From: Erysipelothrix sp. UBA3383
Lineage (GTDB): Bacteria > Bacillota_I > Bacilli_A > Erysipelotrichales > Erysipelotrichaceae
Reading direction: 5' to 3'
DNA: 13,156 nt
NCBI GenBank assembly: GCA_002358955.1
Contig: DEPV01000097.1
Location: 1-13,156, forward strand
Part shown: positions 5,619-12,678 of the stretch, in pieces
How the letters are laid out: every line of letters begins with the position of its first letter
How positions within the stretch are numbered: the stretch's first letter is position 1
Position numbers and translations under genes: made by a program
The notes under the pieces: generated by a model
What the model saw: only the letters and a program-made list of their open reading frames with translations
Told to the model about the DNA's origin: nothing
Database searches by the model: none

Positions 5619-6587
5619 ATGAAACGACAATATCAATTAGCAATGCTTATAATGGTTTTATTAGTGAGTTTAACGGGCTGTGTGCCTAAGGTGCGTAATG
5701 TCATTGTCACCAATTACCCCAGTGAATTTCTGATGCGTCAATTAGCAGGAAACCGTGTTAATGTGGAACGTCTTGATACCGGAGCACAAATTCAAAATGC
5801 AGGTCCGGTCAGTGATTATCAAAAATTAATTAAAGATGGGGATGTCATTTTTTACATCAATGAATTACAACCGTATTGGGATCTTGTTAAAGATGATTTA
5901 ACCAAGGCTGATTTGAAGATGATTGACCTTGCTGAATTCACATCACTGTATCCCTTCAAACGCTATACTACCTTGAGTGCTGGTAATGATAATGCTCAGG
6001 CTGTAGTAGAACAGGAATACTATAAGGGGATCAGTGAGTCGACAACTGACTTATACCACCAAGACCCTGTGCTTTGGGTAGATCCTAAGACCATGACATC
6101 CATGGCAAGTACGATGAAAGACTGGTTGATTGCAAGTTATCCAGATGAGCGTAAAATCTTTGAAGCCAACTTTGAAAGTTTAAAAGTGGAATTGGTTCGC
6201 TTGCAAGCAGATTTCTCAAGTATCAAAACAGATCTTGATAAGTTGCAATTGGTGACGATGACACCATCCTTTGGAAACTGGCAGAAGTCCTTTGACATTG
6301 GCATCTATCCGGTGATCATGTCAAAGTATGGTACCTTGCCAAGTGATAGTGAACTGGATATCATTCGAGAGCGCATTATCAATGAGGGTGTTGAATACAT
6401 TGTATTTGAAGAAGGTATGGATCAGGAGACAACAGCCCTATACAACAAATTGAAAACAGAACTTGATTTAACCGAAGTGAAATTAAGCTCCTTATATAAT
6501 TTAAGTGAGAAAGACCAAGAATCGAATGTCGATTATATTACAAAGATGTACCAAAATTTAGAAACCCTTGAAGCACTTGGTCAATAG
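5619..6587 (+). CDS. ZnuA-like (cluster A-I) substrate-binding lipoprotein lacking the usual metal ligands
   Basis: The 322-residue product has a lipoprotein signal: basic MKRQ, a hydrophobic core, then the lipobox SLTG-Cys21, so the mature protein should be lipid-anchored outside the membrane. The body follows the ZnuA/PsaA-type binding-protein fold: VTNYPSEFLMRQLAGNRVNVERL (about 30-52), the Asp-x-Ile-Phe-Tyr strand (about 75-79), DPVLWVDP (149-156), a long helix near 157-210, TPSFGNW (215-221), and a C-terminal half ending DYITKMYQNLETL. The metal ligands of the family are replaced. DPHxWLDP reads DPVLWVDP (Val151), the third His aligns with Thr215, the N-terminal PHDYEP region reads AGPVSDYQK, and the late Asp region reads SSLYN. 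I find only one histidine (His147) in the whole protein. No ABC ATPase or permease gene is adjacent. It may bind another ligand or serve as a structural or chaperone-like lipoprotein; this is inference. Confidence 0.85.
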   Translation: MKRQYQLAMLIMVLLVSLTGCVPKVRNVIVTNYPSEFLMRQLAGNRVNVERLDTGAQIQNAGPVSDYQKLIKDGDVIFYINELQPYWDLVKDDLTKADLKMIDLAEFTSLYPFKRYTTLSAGNDNAQAVVEQEYYKGISESTTDLYHQDPVLWVDPKTMTSMASTMKDWLIASYPDERKIFEANFESLKVELVRLQADFSSIKTDLDKLQLVTMTPSFGNWQKSFDIGIYPVIMSKYGTLPSDSELDIIRERIINEGVEYIVFEEGMDQETTALYNKLKTELDLTEVKLSSLYNLSEKDQESNVDYITKMYQNLETLEALGQ

Positions 6588-6606
6588 CACAAGGGTTTTG
6601 TTATTT
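6562..6606 (+). terminator. Probable terminator overlapping the lipoprotein 3' end
   Basis: AAACCCTTG (6562-6570) pairs with CAAGGGTTT (6590-6598) across a 19-base loop that contains the lipoprotein stop codon, followed by the T-rich run TTTTGTTATTT. The stem is perfect for nine pairs but the loop is long, so termination may be partial, letting some transcripts enter polA. Confidence 0.6.
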
Positions 6607-6623
6607 ATGAAAAGAGGAAATGT

Positions 6624-9125
6624 ATGAAGAAGTTATTATTGATTGATGGAAACTCAATGCTTTTTAGAGCGTATTATGGAACCCGTGCCCGAGGGCCGAT
6701 GTATTCAAGCAATGGTGTTGCTACCAATGCTGTCTATGGTTTTTCAACCATGTTGAATAAAGCCTTAGAAATGATGGAACCCACACACATCTTAATTGCC
6801 TTTGATACTAAAGATAAGACATTCAGACATAATATGTTTGATGATTATAAGGGAACTCGTACTGAAATTGATCCTGATCTGGTATCGCAGTTTGAACTGA
6901 TTCGTGAGTATCTGGATGCTTATCCAATGGTTCGTTATGAACTCAGTGGTTATGAGGCGGATGATATCATTGGTACCATGGCTAAAACCTGTGTTGATTA
7001 CCATGTTGAAATCTTAACTTCAGATCGTGATATGTTGCAATTGATCGATGATCATGTGGATGTCTTACTGATGAAAAAGGGGCTTACTGATATTGTTAAG
7101 ATGGATCTAGCAGCACTTCACAATGAGTTGGGTATTACCCCCTCACAAGTCATTGATTTAAAAGCGATGATGGGAGATACGGCCGATAACATTCCAGGAA
7201 TTCCTTCAGTTGGTGAGAAAACCGCTCTGAAGTACATTGAAGCTTATGGCTCACTTGATGGTTTGTATGAAAATGCAGAGAGCATTAAGGGGAAAGTCGG
7301 GGAGCGTGTTCGTGAGAATAAAGAACTGGCGTATATGTCTTATGAACTTGCAAAGATTCATACATCGGTACCCTTAAATTTTGCAATGGATGAACTGATT
7401 TATAATATTCCTAATGATTCATTGAATGCTTTTTATCGTAAATACGATATGAACTCTTTGATTACAAGTGACTTTGAAACTGAAGTACTTGAGAAACAAG
7501 AGATTGTACGTTCTCAATTGAGTGAACTGGATCTTGATGGTCCGCTTGCCTTACATCTTGATATGAAGAAGAAAGATCTGCAAGGGGCTTATCTTTCAGA
7601 TGGTCAGTCTGTAGTCTATCTGACACAGATGGAAATGATTTCTGACACACTGTTTCATCAAGTGCTTTTAAAAGAGGATTTAGTGGTCCTGCAAGCTAAA
7701 AAACTCTATCATTTTGCAATGGATCATGCACTGAATTACTCTACTGGCTATGATGATCCTTTAATACTAAGTTTCATTTTGGATGGAACCATTACAACCC
7801 TTGATAAATTTAAGGATCACCATGATTTATGGTTCCATGAATATGACGATGCTGAGAAAGAAGAGATGCTTGCTTTATCACTCCTTGGTATTTTTGAAAC
7901 ATCACACCAAGAAGCTCAAACAAACGACGTTTTATCCGTTTATGAAAACATTGAAAAACCGCTGATCTCAGTTTTAGCAGCAATGGAACACGAGGGGATT
8001 TCTGTTGATGTTAATGTCCTTAATGATGTTGCAGAGAAAACCGCTGAAAAGATTGAAGCACTAAAAGCGGAAGTCTTTGCAATGGCAGGGATGGAGTTTA
8101 ACTTAAATTCACCCAAACAATTAGGCGAGGTCCTTTTTGATCATTTAGAAATACCAAGTAAGAAAAAACGTTCTACTGCAGTGGGAGTCTTAGAAGCTTT
8201 AGCAGATGAGTATCCAATTATGAATCCAATCTTGGAATACCGTAAATATTCCAAGTTGCATTCTACTTATGCGGTTGGTCTTGCTAAGTTTATTGAAGCA
8301 GATGGTAAGATCCATACTGACTTTAACCAACATGCTACAGCAACAGGAAGACTCTCATCAAAAGATCCTAACTTACAAAATATATCTGTAAGGGATGAAG
8401 AGACACGTGTCATTCGATCTGCATTTAAGCCCAGCCCTGGTAATAAGTTAGTCAGCATTGACTACTCACAAATTGAATTGCGAGTCTTAGCTTATGCAGC
8501 ACAGGAAGACAATATGATTTCAACCTTTAATGAAGGGCAAGACATTCACTCTCAAACAGCAAGTAAGATCTTTGAAGTGGATGAGGTTAACAGCGATCAA
8601 AGACGTCAGGCTAAAAGTGTTAACTTTGGGATTGTCTATGGTATGTCAGGATTTGGTCTTTCCAAACAACTTGATATTTCTGTAAGTGATGCCAACCATT
8701 TCATTCAACGATACAATGATATCTATCCGAAAATTACAGAATACATGGATGCACTTGTGACTCAATGTGAAACGGATGGCTTTGTAGAAACCATCTTCAA
8801 ACGCCGCCGTTACATTCCTGAAATCTCATCCAGCAACCGTGCTGTTAAAGACTTTGGGAAACGTGCTGCAATGAATGCACCCATTCAAGGGACTGCAGCA
8901 GATATCATCAAAATGGCAATGATTCAAGCTTATGATTTAATTCAAGAGAAACACTATCAGTCAAAGATGTTACTTCAAGTGCATGATGAGTTGGTCTTTG
9001 ATGTTTATCCTCAAGAGCAAGGTGCATTCATCCAAGATATGGTTGATATGATGGAAAATGTTGTTGACTGGCCTGTAAAATTAGAGGTATCGGTTGATAT
9101 CAATGATGACTGGATGGGTGAATAA
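6624..9125 (+). CDS. polA: DNA polymerase I with degenerate 3'-5' exonuclease domain
   Basis: Pol I removes RNA primers and fills gaps during replication and repair. At 833 residues it is shorter than the Bacillus (about 880) and E. coli (928) enzymes. The 5' nuclease (about 1-290) keeps its acidic residues: Asp8 (IDGNS), Asp61 (AFDTKDKTFRH), Asp113/Asp114 (YEADD), Asp134/Asp136 (TSDRD) and Asp185/Asp188 (GDTADNIPG, followed by a helix-hairpin-helix). The middle region (about 295-440) is the remnant of the proofreading domain: where a functional domain has Asp-x-Glu, this one reads LALHLDMKKKD, so proofreading should be absent. The polymerase domain has motif A (DYSQIELR, Asp613), motif B (RRQAKSVNFGIVYG, Lys664, Phe668, Tyr672) and motif C (QVHDELV, Asp788, Glu789). 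Phe668 at the E. coli Phe762 position predicts exclusion of dideoxynucleotides. The start ATG lies behind AAGAGGA. The gene heads a tight operon and overlaps mutM by one base. Confidence 0.98.
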   Translation: MKKLLLIDGNSMLFRAYYGTRARGPMYSSNGVATNAVYGFSTMLNKALEMMEPTHILIAFDTKDKTFRHNMFDDYKGTRTEIDPDLVSQFELIREYLDAYPMVRYELSGYEADDIIGTMAKTCVDYHVEILTSDRDMLQLIDDHVDVLLMKKGLTDIVKMDLAALHNELGITPSQVIDLKAMMGDTADNIPGIPSVGEKTALKYIEAYGSLDGLYENAESIKGKVGERVRENKELAYMSYELAKIHTSVPLNFAMDELIYNIPNDSLNAFYRKYDMNSLITSDFETEVLEKQEIVRSQLSELDLDGPLALHLDMKKKDLQGAYLSDGQSVVYLTQMEMISDTLFHQVLLKEDLVVLQAKKLYHFAMDHALNYSTGYDDPLILSFILDGTITTLDKFKDHHDLWFHEYDDAEKEEMLALSLLGIFETSHQEAQTNDVLSVYENIEKPLISVLAAMEHEGISVDVNVLNDVAEKTAEKIEALKAEVFAMAGMEFNLNSPKQLGEVLFDHLEIPSKKKRSTAVGVLEALADEYPIMNPILEYRKYSKLHSTYAVGLAKFIEADGKIHTDFNQHATATGRLSSKDPNLQNISVRDEETRVIRSAFKPSPGNKLVSIDYSQIELRVLAYAAQEDNMISTFNEGQDIHSQTASKIFEVDEVNSDQRRQAKSVNFGIVYGMSGFGLSKQLDISVSDANHFIQRYNDIYPKITEYMDALVTQCETDGFVETIFKRRRYIPEISSSNRAVKDFGKRAAMNAPIQGTAADIIKMAMIQAYDLIQEKHYQSKMLLQVHDELVFDVYPQEQGAFIQDMVDMMENVVDWPVKLEVSVDINDDWMGE

Positions 9126-9946
9126 TGCCTGAATTACCAGAAGTTGAAACGATTATACGCACGCTTGAAAAATCACTCTTAGGAGATACCATCCTTTCAG
9201 TAGATTTAAGGTATGAGCCACTGCTAGAGACCACTTCACCCTTTACTTTGGATCATTTAGTAGGTGCAAGCTTTACAGAATTTAAACGTAAAGGGAAGTA
9301 CTTGATCTTTGGTTTTGATCATGGCTTGTACTGGGTGGTGCACCTTCGTATGGAAGGGAAGTATTATCTTTATAATGATCAAACACCCCCTACAAAACAT
9401 ACGCATCTTTTGATGACTACCAATTATCGTTACATCCATTATTTAGATACGCGTAAGTTCTCAAGAATGGCAGTTGTCAGTGATTTAGAAAACTATCTAG
9501 CAAGTAAGAACTTAGGTCTTGAACCTTTTGATGAAGGCTTTGATGGTAAGTATGTTGCATTCAGGGCCAAACGTTCTACCCGGGCCATCAAAAACATCTT
9601 ACTGGATCAATCCATCATCAGTGGACTTGGTAACATTTATGCCGATGAGGTCTTATTTGATACTGCGATTCATCCTTTAACAAAAGGAACGAAACTTACT
9701 TATAAACACTATGAAGCGATTGCTCAATCATCGGATAAAATTCTTACTAAAGCCATCGCAGAAGGGGGTACAACAATACGGTCTTACACCTCTTCACTGG
9801 GTGTTACCGGATTATTCCAAGTCTCATTAAAAGCATATGGACAGGCAGGCAAACCATGTTCACGTTGCTCAACAACTTTAAAACGAATCATCATCAGCGG
9901 ACGTTCCAGTGTCTTTTGTCCTGAATGTCAAAAGGAGAAAGTATGA
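9125..9946 (+). CDS. mutM: Formamidopyrimidine-DNA glycosylase (Fpg/MutM)
   Basis: MutM excises 8-oxoguanine and ring-opened purines and nicks the resulting abasic site. All catalytic landmarks are present in 273 residues, the normal length. The N-terminus MPELPEVETI exposes catalytic Pro2 after Met removal, beside Glu3. Lys58 in KRKGKYL matches the DNA-phosphate lysine. HLRMEG carries the base-filling Met76. Asn170 lies in the GLGNIYADE helix-two-turn-helix segment. The C-terminal zinc finger is C245-x2-C248-x16-C265-x2-C268, with Arg260 in the beta-hairpin. The start codon shares its first base with the polA stop (TAATG), and the end overlaps coaE by four bases. polA-mutM adjacency is widely conserved in Firmicutes and couples base-excision repair with gap filling. 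Confidence 0.97.
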   Translation: MPELPEVETIIRTLEKSLLGDTILSVDLRYEPLLETTSPFTLDHLVGASFTEFKRKGKYLIFGFDHGLYWVVHLRMEGKYYLYNDQTPPTKHTHLLMTTNYRYIHYLDTRKFSRMAVVSDLENYLASKNLGLEPFDEGFDGKYVAFRAKRSTRAIKNILLDQSIISGLGNIYADEVLFDTAIHPLTKGTKLTYKHYEAIAQSSDKILTKAIAEGGTTIRSYTSSLGVTGLFQVSLKAYGQAGKPCSRCSTTLKRIIISGRSSVFCPECQKEKV

Positions 9947-10524
9947 AAATTGCGATCACAGGATCCATTGGATCTGGTAAATCATCACTCAGTAAAATCA
10001 TCCAAGATATGGGTTATCCAGTCTATGATACGGATAAAATGGTCCATGCTTATTATGAACCACAAGGTGCTGCCTATCATGATTTATTGGATGCTTTTGG
10101 ACCTAGTATTGTAAGTCCTTCTGGATCCATTGATCGAAAGGTGCTCAGTGATGTGGTTTTTCGTGATAAAGAAAAACTCAAACAACTGGAATCACTGGTT
10201 TATCCTCACCTTCAAGAAGAAATCTTGAGTCGTGCTGATGATGGACTGATTTTCTATGAAGTTCCGGTCCTTTATGAATCTGGATTTGACGTCTACTTTG
10301 ATGCGGTTGTGATGGTTGCAGCAGATATACCACTAACCCTGCAACGCCTTGAGAAGCGTGGCATGGATGAGGCTGAAGCCAAACGTCGCTTAAGCCATCA
10401 AATGAGTCCGCAATTAAAAATTGAAAAAGCAGATTATCTGATACAAAACGATGGTGATCTGCAGGCACTAGAAAGTGCAGCAAAAGCATTACTCAATACA
10501 TTAAAACTAAAGGAGGCTGTATGA
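9943..10524 (+). CDS. coaE: Dephospho-CoA kinase
   Basis: CoaE phosphorylates the 3'-hydroxyl of dephospho-CoA with ATP, the last step of coenzyme A synthesis, in the cytoplasm. The 193-residue product begins MKIAITGSIGSGKSS (P-loop residues 7-14). DTDKMVH (about 29-35) supplies the conserved Asp pair, EVPVLYESG (about 104-112) matches the DxPLLFE motif, and the lid and adenine region appear as RLEKRGMDEAEAKRRLSHQ followed by KADYLIQNDGD near the C-terminus. I chose ATG 9943 because AAAGGAG (9931-9937) lies five bases before it and the P-loop then falls at the usual position. An ATG at 9925 in the same frame would add six residues but has no such site. The gene overlaps the mutM stop (ATGA) and the dnaB start (ATGA). 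coaE downstream of polA-mutM is a common Firmicute arrangement. Confidence 0.96.
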   Translation: MKIAITGSIGSGKSSLSKIIQDMGYPVYDTDKMVHAYYEPQGAAYHDLLDAFGPSIVSPSGSIDRKVLSDVVFRDKEKLKQLESLVYPHLQEEILSRADDGLIFYEVPVLYESGFDVYFDAVVMVAADIPLTLQRLEKRGMDEAEAKRRLSHQMSPQLKIEKADYLIQNDGDLQALESAAKALLNTLKLKEAV

Positions 10525-11663
10525 TACGTTATAAAGTTTATCAAGATTTTACACTTACACAAGATCATTTGGATGCACTGAATCTTTTGTACCAACCGGT
10601 TTTGTCTTATCCTGCAGTATCCTTATATTTAACACTGCATGCCAATGCACGCTACGAAACATTCATCAACCAACGCGATCTTCTCAGTACCTTACAAATT
10701 GATGCTCCTACCTTGGATGCATACCGTCAAGAACTGGAACAATTTAATTTAGTACAAACATTTCAAGAAGATGTTTTGGAATTAATCTTAAAGCCCTGTT
10801 TAACTCCATCGGAATTTTTAAGTCATGATGTGTATTCAAGGCTGTTTGCCATTGTTAAAGGGCAACATCAATTTGCATATTACTGTGATCTTTTCAGAAA
10901 ACCAAAACCACAAAACCTTAACAATGATATCAGTGTTAAATTTGATGTCAGACGTGTGAGTTCGTGGGATTTAACCAGTGAAGAAAGCTATGCAAAGGCT
11001 GTCTCTAAGGAATTACAGCATTATCAATTTGATGCCCAGAGTTTCTTTGATAACTTCTTGTTATTTCCTAAAGAACTTCTGACACCTGATGTTCTTAAAC
11101 TGGTTGCAGAATACGGGTCGAATTATAAAGTATCGCAAAATGATATGAAGTCGATGTTATTACAAACGGTCAAGCAAAATCCCAATGTCTTTGATGTTAA
11201 AATCTTTGCCCAACACATTGCAACACGACACGGTCAAGAATCCCTTGAACAAGTGGATAATGCTTATGATCTTGAACCGGTATCATTTCTTGCATACCTG
11301 CAACAATTTGAGGTTAGCCATGTTGATGAATCCATCATCAAACGCCTAAAAGATCGTTATACCTTTGAGAATGGTGCCTTCAACTTACTGATTGAAACCA
11401 TGTTAAAAAATGGCCATACCCTCAATTACTCTTATGCCATCAGTATTGCAGATCCATGGGTTCGTCAAGGTGTTCAAAGCTATGACGATGCTCTTGCAGC
11501 TCTAAAACAATTTGAGCAACGCATGTCGGGTAAACCAAAGTCCAAAGGGGCGCGCAGTACAGCAGAACAACCGGTTTATTCATCTGAGAGTGAACAGGCT
11601 GATCAAGACTTGTTGGATGCATTCAAAGCGAATCTTTTAAAGGATTCAAAGGAAGGAGCATGA
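10521..11663 (+). CDS. dnaB: Replication initiation and helicase-loading protein DnaB (Firmicute DnaB, DnaD-like)
   Basis: This is the Firmicute DnaB, a membrane-associated co-loader that works with DnaD and DnaI to place the replicative helicase on DNA at the origin and at stalled forks; it is not the E. coli DnaB helicase. Its 380 residues are fewer than the roughly 470 of B. subtilis. The N-terminal part (about 1-110), with YQPVLSYPAVSLYLTL, fits the winged-helix DDBH1 region. SVKFDVRRVSSWDL and helical segments follow. The C-terminal DDBH2-type domain (about 275-332) carries the single-stranded-DNA motif Y-x3-I-x3-W as Tyr305, Ile309 and Trp313, followed by GVQSYDDALAAL. A polar low-complexity linker (about 337-360) precedes a short acidic/helical tail (DQDLLDAFKANLL). 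Its start overlaps coaE by four bases, and dnaI follows one base after its stop. Sequence similarity is modest; motif and position make the call. Confidence 0.9.
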   Translation: MIRYKVYQDFTLTQDHLDALNLLYQPVLSYPAVSLYLTLHANARYETFINQRDLLSTLQIDAPTLDAYRQELEQFNLVQTFQEDVLELILKPCLTPSEFLSHDVYSRLFAIVKGQHQFAYYCDLFRKPKPQNLNNDISVKFDVRRVSSWDLTSEESYAKAVSKELQHYQFDAQSFFDNFLLFPKELLTPDVLKLVAEYGSNYKVSQNDMKSMLLQTVKQNPNVFDVKIFAQHIATRHGQESLEQVDNAYDLEPVSFLAYLQQFEVSHVDESIIKRLKDRYTFENGAFNLLIETMLKNGHTLNYSYAISIADPWVRQGVQSYDDALAALKQFEQRMSGKPKSKGARSTAEQPVYSSESEQADQDLLDAFKANLLKDSKEGA

Positions 11664-11664
11664 T

Positions 11665-12588
11665 ATGAACACCTTTGCTAATCAATATACTTTAAGTGAA
11701 GAGCAACTTCGCAACCGTTTGGAACTTGCGAATAGCCTTTTAGAACATCCTTGGGTTCAAGAATTCATGGATGCTTACACTTGTCCATTTGAAGTTTTAG
11801 AAACCAATGCGTATCGTTTTAAGAATTGGCTTGCTGCTAAAGAAAAAGCCAGCCAAGTGACGGTTTCAGATCTGGATCAAGATCCTCGTGCTGGGGGTTA
11901 CTTTGACCTTCGTTATGATGCCGATCTTAAAATTCTGGAAGAAGTCTATACAGAAGTACCTCTGGTTGCACAACATCAAGAAGATATCGAGTATCTGAAA
12001 TACTATCAACTGTTTGATTTGTCTAAAAACATGCAAAATGCTCACTTTGAGAAATTAAACTTGGATGATGTAACAACCAGTTACATCACCATTGCTCAAA
12101 AACTCTCTTCTTTTTATCGCAGTGATGAAACGGGCTATTATATCTATGGTAATTTAGGTGTAGGTAAATCATACCTTGCAGCATGTGTCTCTAATTATTT
12201 TGCAAAGCATCAAAAACGAGTTGTTTTTGTTCATGTACCCAGCCTTCTTAATCATATGAAACAACTGTTTAATGCACCTGCAGACATGGAACGCCATTTG
12301 CGCATTTTAAGAACAGTACCCCTTCTTGTACTTGATGACTTGGGGGCAGAACCCATCACATCATGGTCACGCGATGAAGTCTTGCTGTCCATCTTGAATG
12401 ATCGTCTTGAAAATAAACGCAAGACCATCATCACATCCAATGCAACCCCTGAAATGTTACACAAGCTCTATGCGATTGATAATCGGGGCCATTCGGATGA
12501 GATTCGCTCGGCGCGCTTTGTCGATCGAGTCCTTGCACTAACAAAACCGTATGAAATTACGGGTAAAAATAGAAGAGTCCGTAAATAA
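11665..12588 (+). CDS. dnaI: Primosomal helicase loader DnaI (AAA+ ATPase)
   Basis: DnaI is the AAA+ ATPase that delivers the replicative helicase to DNA together with DnaB and DnaD. The 307-residue protein has an N-terminal helicase-binding region (about 1-120) and a C-terminal AAA+ domain. Visible motifs are Walker A GNLGVGKS (162-169), Walker B LLVLDDLG (220-227), TSWSRDEVL (about 232-240, highly conserved in DnaI), sensor 1 around Asn259 (TIITSNATPEML), and basic residues in RSARFVDRV (281-289) that could supply the arginine finger. Bacillus DnaI has a cysteine-rich zinc site in its N-terminal domain. The aligned stretch here (about 62-100, containing DPRAGGYFDLRYD) has no cysteine; Cys40 is the only N-terminal one. 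The ATG follows GGAAGGAG at six bases, one base after the dnaB stop, so it is the last gene of the polA operon. Confidence 0.95.
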   Translation: MNTFANQYTLSEEQLRNRLELANSLLEHPWVQEFMDAYTCPFEVLETNAYRFKNWLAAKEKASQVTVSDLDQDPRAGGYFDLRYDADLKILEEVYTEVPLVAQHQEDIEYLKYYQLFDLSKNMQNAHFEKLNLDDVTTSYITIAQKLSSFYRSDETGYYIYGNLGVGKSYLAACVSNYFAKHQKRVVFVHVPSLLNHMKQLFNAPADMERHLRILRTVPLLVLDDLGAEPITSWSRDEVLLSILNDRLENKRKTIITSNATPEMLHKLYAIDNRGHSDEIRSARFVDRVLALTKPYEITGKNRRVRK

Positions 12589-12632
12589 GTGTCTTTGAAT
12601 CATACTAAAATCGAAAAAAATTATACTATTGT

Positions 12633-12662
12633 TATAATTATCACTTATATAGTGGTATAATT
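12633..12662 (+). promoter_or_regulatory. pfkA promoter region with two TATAAT boxes and an inverted repeat
   Basis: Two perfect TATAAT boxes lie at 12633-12638 and 12656-12661. The second is 17 bases before the pfkA ATG. Neither has a good -35 at normal spacing; the TTGTTA at 12629-12634 is 21 bases from the second. An imperfect inverted repeat spans the region: AATTATCACT (12636-12645), a TATAT loop, and AGTGGTATAATT (12651-12662), with two unpaired bases. It overlaps the second -10, so it could act as an operator or a 5' leader hairpin. The -10 boxes are clear; the regulatory reading is a guess. Confidence 0.45.
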
Positions 12663-12678
12663 CTATGTGAGGTGAATT

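Noticed and set aside
6607..6627. A six-codon reading frame (ATG 6607 to TGA 6625) overlapping the polA start as ATGA
   Set aside because: It has no ribosome binding site of its own, and the AAGAGGA inside it serves polA. Too short to claim as a leader peptide.
9925..9942. ATG 9925 as the start of coaE
   Set aside because: It would place six extra residues before the conserved MKIAITGSIGSGKS start. The AAAGGAG site lies inside this stretch and fits ATG 9943.
12557..12584. Inverted repeat TTACGG...CCGTAA at the end of dnaI as a terminator
   Set aside because: The stem is 6 bp with a 16-base loop, lies inside the coding sequence and has no T-run after it. No convincing terminator is visible between dnaI and pfkA.
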